Below are positions 35,203 to 42,085 of a DNA stretch of 64,000 nucleotides, piece by piece. The translations under genes were made by a program, and so were the position numbers. The stretch is from Rhodoferax sp. (GTDB taxonomy: Bacteria; Pseudomonadota; Gammaproteobacteria; Burkholderiales; Burkholderiaceae_C), in the NCBI GenBank assembly GCA_019449595.1, contig JAGRPL010000004.1, positions 372,001 through 436,000 on the forward strand, given 5' to 3'. Each line of letters begins with the position of its first letter. The first letter of the stretch is position 1. Under the pieces are notes generated by a model. The model had not been told where the DNA came from and made no database searches. It saw nothing but the letters and a program-made list of their open reading frames with translations.

Positions 35203-35769
35203 ATGCGAAACCACCGCGACCTCGACGAGACCGAATGCATCACGCGCGCGCAGCGGGGTGAGGTGGCGGCGTTCACGGAACTGGTGGCGCGCTACCAGGA
35301 CCGCATCTACCGCTTTCTGGTGCGGCTGACCCGTTCGCAGGACGATGCGCTGGACCTGACGCAGGAGACGTTCCTGCGCGCGTTCCAGGGCTTGCCGCTC
35401 TGGCGGCCGGACGCACGCTTCACCACCTGGCTGTTTCGCATTGCGCGCAACCTGGCGTTTGACCTGTTGCGGCGCCACAAAACCGTGGAATTCGTGGCCC
35501 TGGAAGACGACGCCGATGCCCCGGACCCGACCCCAGGCCCCGATGCCGCGCTGGAAATGGCGCAGCGCCTGCGCCTGCTGGACGCCGCCTTGCTGCGCCT
35601 GCCCGCTGAGCACCGCGAGATTGTGTTGCTGCGGGAAATCGAGGACCTGTCGTACGACGACATTGCCGCGGTGCTGGATATCAACCTCGGCACGGTCAAG
35701 TCGCGCCTGGCGCGGGCGCGCCGTACCCTGATCGAAACCGTACCGAACGGACTGGAGGATTTGCCATGA
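35203..35769 (+). CDS. ECF-family RNA polymerase sigma factor
   Basis: A 188-residue sigma-70-family factor of extracytoplasmic-function type. Region 2 spans about 25-95 (DALDLTQETFLRAFQGLPLW with RFTTWLFRIARNLAFDLLRR) and region 4 spans 125-180 (IVLLREIEDLSYDDIAAVLD, GTVKSRLARARRTL). The next gene, overlapping by ATGA, encodes a zinc-finger anti-sigma factor, and the third gene a periplasmic metal-sensor-like protein. This arrangement resembles metal-responsive CnrYXH-type systems, but with different order. Confidence 0.92.
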   Translation: MRNHRDLDETECITRAQRGEVAAFTELVARYQDRIYRFLVRLTRSQDDALDLTQETFLRAFQGLPLWRPDARFTTWLFRIARNLAFDLLRRHKTVEFVALEDDADAPDPTPGPDAALEMAQRLRLLDAALLRLPAEHREIVLLREIEDLSYDDIAAVLDINLGTVKSRLARARRTLIETVPNGLEDLP

Positions 35770-36215
35770 CCTGCCCCCCCTATGAAGAGTTGTCGGCCTA
35801 CGCCGACCACGGGCTCAAGCCCCGTGCCCAGGCGCGGCTGGCCGCGCATGTGCAGGGCTGTCCCCGTTGCCAGCAACAGCTCCAGGCGTTGCAGGCGCTG
35901 CACCAGAGTCTGCAAGCACTGCCGTCGCCGGCGCTGGGGTTTGATCTGGGCGCGCGCCTGAACGACCAACTGCTGGCCGGGCTGGGCCGCAATCGCCCGC
36001 CACCTCGCCCGGTCTGGGCCGGCTGGGGCGGCTGGGCACCGGCGGGGCTGGCGATGGTGGCCATGGCCTCGGGTGTCTGGCTGGGCGGTCTGCTGGTGGG
36101 GGGCAGTGCCATCAGCGCGCCGCGCGCCACGATGGCACGGGTGTTTGACCCGGTGCCGCCCGGTGGCCTGTGCGCGATGGCCGAATTGTGCCGTGTATCG
36201 AAAGGAATGCCATGA
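35766..36215 (+). CDS. Zinc-finger (zf-HC2) membrane anti-sigma factor
   Basis: A 149-residue protein. The N-terminal zinc-binding anti-sigma domain has H27, C31 and C34 (AAHVQGCPRC). One membrane span (about residues 90-112) is followed by a short periplasmic tail with two cysteines (LCAMAELC). It overlaps both neighbours by ATGA and would hold the upstream sigma factor at the membrane until a periplasmic signal arrives. Confidence 0.85.
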   Translation: MTCPPYEELSAYADHGLKPRAQARLAAHVQGCPRCQQQLQALQALHQSLQALPSPALGFDLGARLNDQLLAGLGRNRPPPRPVWAGWGGWAPAGLAMVAMASGVWLGGLLVGGSAISAPRATMARVFDPVPPGGLCAMAELCRVSKGMP

Positions 36216-36682
36216 ACCGCACGCTTACCCGATGGCTGCTGGCCGTCTCGCTGTCACTCAACATCGGCATCATCGGTGCGGTGGTCTTCCGCCAGGCACT
36301 GCCCTGGGTGCCGCCGGCCGCCGCGCCGGCGCCCCATCTGAACCTGCCGGATGATCTGCAATTGAGCGCCGAACAACGCCAGCGCTGGCAGCAGCTGGAG
36401 CCGGCGTTCCTGCGCGACCTGGCGGCCAACTGGAGTGAAATACGCCGCCACCGCGAGGCGCTGGTGCGGGCCATTTTTGCCGCCGCGCCGCAGCGGGCAG
36501 ACATCGACGCGGAGCAGGCGCGGATCGCCGCCCTGCAGGATGCCCAGCAGCAGCGGGTGATTACCCAGCTGCTGGCCGAGCGGGAAGTACTCAACGCCAA
36601 GCAGCGGGCCCGGCTGATGGAGCTGCTCCTGGGGCGCTACGCACAGGAGGCCACCGAGGAAGAGCTGCTGCACCGGGATTGA
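36212..36682 (+). CDS. Periplasmic heavy-metal-sensor-like protein (Spy/CpxP/CnrX superfamily)
   Basis: A 156-residue protein with an N-terminal membrane anchor (residues 8-28) and a helical periplasmic domain rich in Gln, Arg and Glu (LSAEQRQRWQQLEPAFLRDL and QAEREVLNAKQRARL-like repeats), the plan of the Metal_resist/CnrX family. The CnrX metal ligands are not clearly conserved, so the signal could be envelope stress rather than metal. The start at 36212 overlaps the anti-sigma stop; an earlier ATG at 36170 is inside that gene. Confidence 0.75.
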   Translation: MNRTLTRWLLAVSLSLNIGIIGAVVFRQALPWVPPAAAPAPHLNLPDDLQLSAEQRQRWQQLEPAFLRDLAANWSEIRRHREALVRAIFAAAPQRADIDAEQARIAALQDAQQQRVITQLLAEREVLNAKQRARLMELLLGRYAQEATEEELLHRD

Positions 36683-36724
36683 CGCGCGGATCACCGCCGT
36701 CGCGGCCAGCGGGAAAAAATAAAA

Positions 36725-36752
36725 GGAACATTCTCAGTGCATGTTCGTTAAG
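36725..36752 (+). promoter_or_regulatory. Second ECF-sigma-type promoter, upstream of the small secreted protein
   Basis: GGAAC at 36725-36729 and GTTCGTTAAG at 36743-36752. Both elements and their spacing are identical to the promoter at 35162 (GTTCGTTGAA there). The transcript would begin about 50 bases before the next start codon. Confidence 0.6.
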
Positions 36753-36809
36753 GCAAGCAAGGTCCGGCATGTGTCGGACCGATTTTCCTTATCTGAACTG
36801 GAGCACACC

Positions 36810-37283
36810 ATGAAATTTCCCTTGTATGTCTTGATGGCCGCCACCCTGGCAACCCCGCTGGCCGCACTGGCCGCCGACCACTCGGCGCACGGCGCCGAGG
36901 CCGGACACGCGATCACGCTCAACGCGGGCAAGAAGTGGGAGACCGATGGCCCCCTGCGCCAGGCCATGACGGCCATCCGCACTTCCGTGGCTACCACCTT
37001 GCCCAAGGCCCACGCGGGCAAGGCCACGGCGGCCGAATACGAGGCTCTGAGCAAGGAGGTGAACACGCAGGTGGCGTACATCGTGGAAAACTGCAAGCTC
37101 GACCCCCAGGCCGATGCCCAGTTGCACACCGTGATTGGCGACATGCTCAATGGCGCGGAGAAAGCCGAAGGCAAGCAGGGCAAGAGCCGGGCGTCTGGCG
37201 TGGTGCAGATTGCCCAGGGTCTGAACACCTACGGCAAGTACTTTGACCACGCCGGCTGGAAGTCGATCTCCGTGCCCCACTGA
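36810..37283 (+). CDS. Small secreted protein of unknown function, putative ECF regulon member
   Basis: A 157-residue protein with a Sec signal peptide (residues 1-21, cut after ALA). The mature N-terminus is histidine-containing (DHSAHGAEAGH), and the rest is a mostly helical domain with a single cysteine (VENCKLD). The histidines suggest metal contact but no family was recognised. ATG 36810 follows CTGGAGCACACC. It is preceded by a promoter matching that of the sigma operon, which ties it to the same stress response. Confidence 0.7.
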   Translation: MKFPLYVLMAATLATPLAALAADHSAHGAEAGHAITLNAGKKWETDGPLRQAMTAIRTSVATTLPKAHAGKATAAEYEALSKEVNTQVAYIVENCKLDPQADAQLHTVIGDMLNGAEKAEGKQGKSRASGVVQIAQGLNTYGKYFDHAGWKSISVPH

Positions 37284-37358
37284 GGGCGTGCGCGGGCTGC
37301 TACCCAGGCGGCCCGCCGGGCATCTGCCGAGCGGGCTTATGCACGCGGACCCAAATGG

Positions 37359-37769
37359 TTAATGGGCTTCGATGACCGGGTAGAAGTCTGTGTTTTCCTT
37401 TTGCATGCGCTCGTACAGCACCTTGAGCACGCTGTTGGCATCGGTGCGAAATTCTTCCGGATTGTTCGAAACACTGGCGGCGCTGTTCCACTTGCGGGAG
37501 AAGGCCAGGTAGCTTGCAGCGATGTGCTTCATCTCGTCCTGAAAACGCTTGCCCATGGCGGCGAGCGCGGAGTCCTGGCTCTTGTTGAGTGCCGGGTACA
37601 GCACAGAGTCTTCCACGGCCAGGTGCAGCTTGATCGTGGAACTCATGGCCACGATCAGGCGGGCTATTTCGGCGGCGTTGTCGCTTATGCCCCGGTGGGA
37701 ATGGGTCCGCAGGGCCGATATGCACGAGAGGATTTCAACGTGCTGGTGCTTGAAGCGGTCGATGTTCAT
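37359..37769 (-). CDS. Hemerythrin-domain protein, putative NsrR-regulated
   Basis: A 136-residue four-helix di-iron protein. Candidate metal ligands are H8/H10 (FKHQHVEIL), H53 and E57 (KLHLAVEDSVLYP), H84-region (EMKHIAASY), and a C-terminal NTDFYPVIEAH. The plan resembles hemerythrin-like NO- or O2-binding proteins and iron-centre repair proteins. ATG 37769 gives MNIDRFKHQH; further upstream the frame covers the operator. The NsrR-type palindrome 84-108 bases upstream links it to nitric-oxide response. Confidence 0.82.
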   Translation of the reverse strand: MNIDRFKHQHVEILSCISALRTHSHRGISDNAAEIARLIVAMSSTIKLHLAVEDSVLYPALNKSQDSALAAMGKRFQDEMKHIAASYLAFSRKWNSAASVSNNPEEFRTDANSVLKVLYERMQKENTDFYPVIEAH

Positions 37770-37851
37770 GGGCGTTCTTTCTGGTGAGACAAGAGGGGTG
37801 GTGCAGCACAAGGCGTGGCACCGACTGGTCTTCATTCTAGAAAAATACGCA

Positions 37852-37878
37852 ATAAGATGCAAATTAAATGCATCTTAT
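37852..37878 (-). promoter_or_regulatory. NsrR-type operator upstream of the hemerythrin gene
   Basis: TAAGATGCA, seven bases, TGCATCTTA: a perfect palindrome that matches the known NsrR consensus (AAGATGyATTTnAAATrCATCTT). The same arms with the same spacing occur upstream of norB. NsrR itself is encoded in this window at 46316-46789. Confidence 0.85.
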
Positions 37879-37917
37879 AAAAAAGGGCTTTGCACCGGCC
37901 TCGCGCGGCCGGGCGGC

Positions 37918-38829
37918 TCAGTGGGCGGGTTGGGGCTGGCAGAGTGGCCCGGTGCTGGCCGTGAGAACCTGCACGGTGACGTGCGTGATTTCGAAGCGGT
38001 CGTGCAGCTGGTGGTTGATCTCCGCCAGAAAAGCGTCGCCCGGATGCCCTTGCGGCGTCACCAGGTGGGCGGTCAACGCCACCTGGGTGGTGCCCATGGC
38101 CCACACATGCAGGTCGCTCACCTCGGTCACCTCGGGCAGGCTGCTCAGGTAGGCGTGCACGTCGGCCAGGGGGATGTGGTCGGGCACGCCGTCGAACAGC
38201 AGGTGCAGGGACTGGCGGAACAGTCCCCAGGTCCCGACGATGATGACCGCGGCGATCAGCAGGCTCATGACCGGGTCGATCCAGCTCCAGCCTTGCCACA
38301 GGTACAGGGCCCCGGCCACCACCACCCCCAGCGATACCAGGGCGTCGGCGGCCATATGCACGAAGGCGCCGCGGATGTTGAGGTCGTGTTCGCCACCGCG
38401 CATGAACAGCAGGGCTGTGGCCGTGTTGACCAGAATGCCCACGGAGGCAACGGCCATGACGGTGACACCATCCACGACCTGCGGTGAGGCCATGCGGTGC
38501 AGGGCCTCCCACACCAGGGAGCCCATGGCGACCAGCAGCAGTACCGCGTTGACAAAGGCCGCCAGGATGGAGGCCCGCTTCCAGCCGTAGGAGTACCGGG
38601 CATTGGGGCGCCAGCGCGCCGCGAGAGCGCCGGCCCAGGCCAGTCCCAGGCTGGCCACATCGCTGAGGTTGTGTCCGGCGTCGGCCAGCAGAGCCAGCGA
38701 GTTGATGCGCCAGCCGTAGAACGCTTCCACCGCCACGAAAAGCAGGTTCAGGACCATGCCAATGGCAAAAGCCCGGTTGAATGATGCGGGGGCGTGGTGA
38801 CTGTGGTCGTGGACGTGGTTGCTGCTCAT
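37918..38829 (-). CDS. Cation diffusion facilitator metal transporter (CzcD/ZitB-like)
   Basis: A 303-residue inner-membrane H+/metal antiporter, probably for zinc. It has a histidine-rich N-terminus (HVHDHSHH), six membrane segments, and the metal-binding LLADAGHNLSDV in TM2 with HMAADALVSLGVV in TM5 (HxxxD pairs). The cytoplasmic domain (about 215-290) ends with HVTVQVL. ATG 38829 starts MSSNHVHDHS; the open frame extends upstream without homology. Confidence 0.92.
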   Translation of the reverse strand: MSSNHVHDHSHHAPASFNRAFAIGMVLNLLFVAVEAFYGWRINSLALLADAGHNLSDVASLGLAWAGALAARWRPNARYSYGWKRASILAAFVNAVLLLVAMGSLVWEALHRMASPQVVDGVTVMAVASVGILVNTATALLFMRGGEHDLNIRGAFVHMAADALVSLGVVVAGALYLWQGWSWIDPVMSLLIAAVIIVGTWGLFRQSLHLLFDGVPDHIPLADVHAYLSSLPEVTEVSDLHVWAMGTTQVALTAHLVTPQGHPGDAFLAEINHQLHDRFEITHVTVQVLTASTGPLCQPQPAH

Positions 38830-39161
38830 CGGCGGTGTGGGTGGAAAAGGCGATTCAAAGGGGGTGGGCGCCGATTGTCGCCCAAAAGGCGGCACCACTG
38901 CGAGGTCTGGGGGTATGGTCCGGCTTGTGTATATTGCGTCGCAAGCTATGAAATAAATAGCATTTGACGGAAGTTGCGTAGTGTGACACCCTTGGGCTGA
39001 CCCGCGTGGCAGGCAGCTTGGCTGTGGCTCAGGTGCGGTGTTGCCGGGTCGCAGATTGATAAATTCCGCAACGGGCCTATAACTACAAATTGCCCGGGTG
39101 GTGTTGTCATGTGACGGCGTTGCCATGCGTTGCAGCCGGATGTTCAACAGGGAGGGTAGAC
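38830..39161. other. Gene-poor gap between the CDF gene and the GGDEF/EAL gene
   Basis: This stretch holds divergent promoter regions and one copy of the interspersed hairpin (38935-38970). I see no conserved reading frame, tRNA or other recognisable RNA in it. Confidence 0.5.
38935..38970 (+). repeat. Short interspersed hairpin, copy 5
   Basis: TGCGTCGCAAGCTATGAAAT followed by AAATAGCATTTGACGG. Outer bases CGTCG... and TTGACG also pair partly, extending the hairpin. Confidence 0.7.
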
Positions 39162-39245
39162 ATGGGCATGCATTCCAGTTGCCGTGACGGGGCGGTGCTC
39201 TGGTTGCCGCGGCGGCACCAAGCGGCAGACCGGCGACCAACATGA
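39162..39245 (+). CDS. Putative 27-residue leader peptide coupled to the GGDEF/EAL gene
   Basis: ATG at 39162 has a good AGGGAGGG ribosome-binding site and starts MGMHSSCRDGAVLWLPRR. Its TGA overlaps the ATG of the GGDEF/EAL gene (ATGA at 39242-39245), whereas that gene has no good site of its own. Translation of the large gene may depend on this short frame. Arginine makes up about a fifth of it; no known attenuator motif was seen. Confidence 0.4.
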   Translation: MGMHSSCRDGAVLWLPRRHQAADRRPT

Positions 39246-42085
39246 AAGTCGTCGAGCGCGCATTCTCAACCTGGCTGAATTCGCGGCTGTATGTCCGGAT
39301 GTACATACCCATCCTGGTGCTCATCCTGCTTTTTTCCGGCCTGCGCTACCAGTTGTTCATCGATGCGTCCTTCCGGGAAATCAACAGCCGCAGCACCCGT
39401 GAATTGAGCCACATCCGCCACGCGCTCATGCCGGCGCTGGCAGAGTACGCGCAGACGGGCGACCAGGAGCGGCTGCGGCGTGTCATCGACGACGAGGTGC
39501 GTTCCAACCCGGACATCGCCACCATCCGCTGGCAGACGCACGCCACGCTGATCGAGGTCTCCAATCCGGACTTGCCGGTGCCTTTGTACCCGGTTTGGTT
39601 CCTGCGCTTTGTGCCACCGCAGCCGGCGGACGTCACCTACCTGGTTGTGCTGTCCGGCCAGGAGAACGTCGCGCTCAGCCTGATGCCGTCTGTGGTGGGT
39701 GGCATCAATGGCGTGTGGGTGGCCCTGGTCACCCAGGTCAAGATGACGGCGGCCATCACCTTCATCGTGTTCTTCCTGCTGTCCCTGTTGCTGCGCAGCA
39801 ATGGCGCCATGCTGCGACGCCTGGCCCGTGCCACCAACCAGTTCAGAAGCGGAGACTACAACGCGCGGATGGACGTCGTCGGCACGTACGAAGGGCGGGC
39901 CGTGGCGCAGACCTTCAATGCCATGGCGCACGAAGTGCAGGTTCTGGTGGAGTCCCTGCGTTCAAGCCAGCACAAGCTCAGCGAGCAGCTGCATTTCACG
40001 CTGCAGCTGTCCAACGCGCTGCCCATTCCCGTGTTCGTGGTTGATGCCAAAGGAATCTGCCTGCGCGTCAACACCGCCTGGGAAAACCTGTTCGGGGTCC
40101 GGTCCGAGGATCTGGTGGGGCAACCCATGCAGGGCATCTTCAACAAGGTGGACCGCGTCGGCTCTGCGGAGTCCGCGGCCGACGACCGCTCGGTGCAGGA
40201 GCTCAGCGTGACCACACGCGCGGGCAAGGTTATCCAGACCATTTACTACAAGGCCACCTTTTCCACCATCGAAGGCGAGGACGCCGGCGCCATCTGCGTG
40301 CTGGTGGACGTGTCCCCCCTCAAGCAGGCGCAGGGTGCCCTCGTTCTGGAGAAGGAGCGGGCCGAGGTGACGTTGTCGTCCATCGGTGATGGCGTTATCA
40401 CCACCGACCTGCACTGGCGCGTGGAGACCCTGAATACGGCGGCGCAGCAGCTGACCGGCTGGACGCCGGAGCAGGCGGCGGGTCGCCTGCTGGGCGACGT
40501 GTTCGAGCTGGCCGAGGACCCGAGCCAGTCCGTGGCCGGGAAGACCTGGAGCAACGCCCTGCGCGACAACGCCGTGGTGCACGCCTCCAACCAGGCGCTG
40601 GTGGACCGGTCCGGCAAGCGCTACTCCATTGACTACACGGCGTCGCCGATCACCAAGGTCGATGGTTCGGCCATCGGGTGTGTTCTGGTGTTCCGCGATG
40701 TCAGCGAGAAGCGCTACCTCAAGCGGCAGATCGACTGGCTGGCCAGCCACGACGAACTGACCGGACTGGAAAACCGCGCCGCCCTGATCGAGGCGTTCCA
40801 GCAGGCGATTGCGCGGGCGCAGAAAAACCACCAGTTGCAGGCGGTGTGCCTGCTGGACCTGGACCATTTCCAGCAGGTCAACGAGCGCTACAGCAGTGCG
40901 TACGGAGATCGCCTGCTGCAGGAAGTGGCCTCGCGCCTGAGCCGTCTGACGGCCGAAGGCGATGGCGTGGCACGGCTGGGCGGCGACGAATTCGTGCTGC
41001 TGATTGGCGGGCAGACCAAGGCCAGCGTGATCGAGAACATGGTGCGCCGCGTGCTGGCCGAGCTCGCGCGCCCCTACGTGATTGATGACGAAACCATTTA
41101 CCTGACGGCCAGCGCCGGCATTGCCATCTACCCCGACGACGACGTCAGCCCTGACACCTTGCTGCGCCATGCAGACCAGGCCATGTACCAGGCCAAGCAG
41201 ATCGGGCGCAACCGCGTGCACCTCTTTGACGCGGACCTGGACAAGGAAGTGCAGACCCAGCACACGCAGCGGGCCCGGGTCCGCAGCGCGCTGCTCGACG
41301 GCGAACTGCGGCTCCATTTTCAGCCCAAGGTCAACATGCGGACCGGCGAGATCGTCGGCATGGAGGCGCTGTTGCGCTGGCAGCACCCGGACAAGGGCTT
41401 GCTGGGCCCGTCGGATTTCCTGCCCATGGTGGGCAACACCGACCTCATTGTGAATATCGGCGAGTGGGTGCTGCGCCAGGCGCTGCTGCAGATGCGGCAG
41501 TGGCAGGCCCGCGGCATGCACTGGAGTGTCAGCGTGAACATTGCGGGGCGTCATTTCCAGCTCAAGGACTTCGTGGTGTGGCTCAAGAAGACGCTGGAGG
41601 CGTTTCCGGACGTGCCACCGGGGTTGCTGGAGATCGAAATTCTCGAGTCCGCCGCGTTGGACGATCTGCAGCATGTGTGCGAGATCATGCAGGCCTGCCA
41701 GGCCCTGGGCGTGAAATTCGCCCTGGACGATTTCGGTACCGGCTATTCGTCCCTGGCCTACCTCAAGACCCTGCCCGCCGAAACCCTGAAGATTGACCAG
41801 ACTTTCGTGCGCAACATCCTGGAAGATCAGGATGACCTGGTGCTGGTCAGTGCCGTGATCGGTCTGGCACGGGTCTTCAACCGCAAGGTCATTGCCGAGG
41901 GCGTGGAGACGCCAGCGCATGGTGTGCGGCTGCTCCAGCTGGGCTGTGATTGCGCGCAGGGCTTTGGCATTGCCCGCCCCATGGCGGCCCAGGCCGTGCT
42001 GCCCTGGGCCCACGCATTCAAGCCCGATCCGGCGTGGGCTGCCGTGGGGCCTGCCGAGCCGGCCTTCAGGAGCGGCCCGGCCTAG
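39242..42085 (+). CDS. Membrane sensor diguanylate cyclase/phosphodiesterase (HAMP-PAS-PAS-GGDEF-EAL)
   Basis: A 947-residue c-di-GMP enzyme. TM1 is at about 20-37, a periplasmic sensor domain at 38-165, TM2 at 168-190 with a HAMP-like linker, two PAS domains (about 255-360 and 375-490), GGDEF (motif near 580) and EAL (motif near 706). The GGDEF motif is intact but the RxxD inhibitory site before it is absent (AEGD). The EAL domain keeps EALLRW, the Asn in SVNIAG, EIEILES, DDFGTGYSS, LKIDQTF and AEGVE, so phosphodiesterase activity is likely. Ligand unknown. Confidence 0.93.
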   Translation: MKVVERAFSTWLNSRLYVRMYIPILVLILLFSGLRYQLFIDASFREINSRSTRELSHIRHALMPALAEYAQTGDQERLRRVIDDEVRSNPDIATIRWQTHATLIEVSNPDLPVPLYPVWFLRFVPPQPADVTYLVVLSGQENVALSLMPSVVGGINGVWVALVTQVKMTAAITFIVFFLLSLLLRSNGAMLRRLARATNQFRSGDYNARMDVVGTYEGRAVAQTFNAMAHEVQVLVESLRSSQHKLSEQLHFTLQLSNALPIPVFVVDAKGICLRVNTAWENLFGVRSEDLVGQPMQGIFNKVDRVGSAESAADDRSVQELSVTTRAGKVIQTIYYKATFSTIEGEDAGAICVLVDVSPLKQAQGALVLEKERAEVTLSSIGDGVITTDLHWRVETLNTAAQQLTGWTPEQAAGRLLGDVFELAEDPSQSVAGKTWSNALRDNAVVHASNQALVDRSGKRYSIDYTASPITKVDGSAIGCVLVFRDVSEKRYLKRQIDWLASHDELTGLENRAALIEAFQQAIARAQKNHQLQAVCLLDLDHFQQVNERYSSAYGDRLLQEVASRLSRLTAEGDGVARLGGDEFVLLIGGQTKASVIENMVRRVLAELARPYVIDDETIYLTASAGIAIYPDDDVSPDTLLRHADQAMYQAKQIGRNRVHLFDADLDKEVQTQHTQRARVRSALLDGELRLHFQPKVNMRTGEIVGMEALLRWQHPDKGLLGPSDFLPMVGNTDLIVNIGEWVLRQALLQMRQWQARGMHWSVSVNIAGRHFQLKDFVVWLKKTLEAFPDVPPGLLEIEILESAALDDLQHVCEIMQACQALGVKFALDDFGTGYSSLAYLKTLPAETLKIDQTFVRNILEDQDDLVLVSAVIGLARVFNRKVIAEGVETPAHGVRLLQLGCDCAQGFGIARPMAAQAVLPWAHAFKPDPAWAAVGPAEPAFRSGPA

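Noticed and set aside
33268-35613. A 781-codon open frame antisense to the FAD dehydrogenase and TPP enzyme genes
   Set aside because: The sense genes have complete family motifs, while the antisense translation is Gly/His/Arg/Gln-rich low-complexity sequence expected from the complement of GC-rich codons.
39962-42013. A 683-codon open frame antisense to the GGDEF/EAL gene
   Set aside because: Same reason: it is the shadow of a gene with all catalytic motifs intact.
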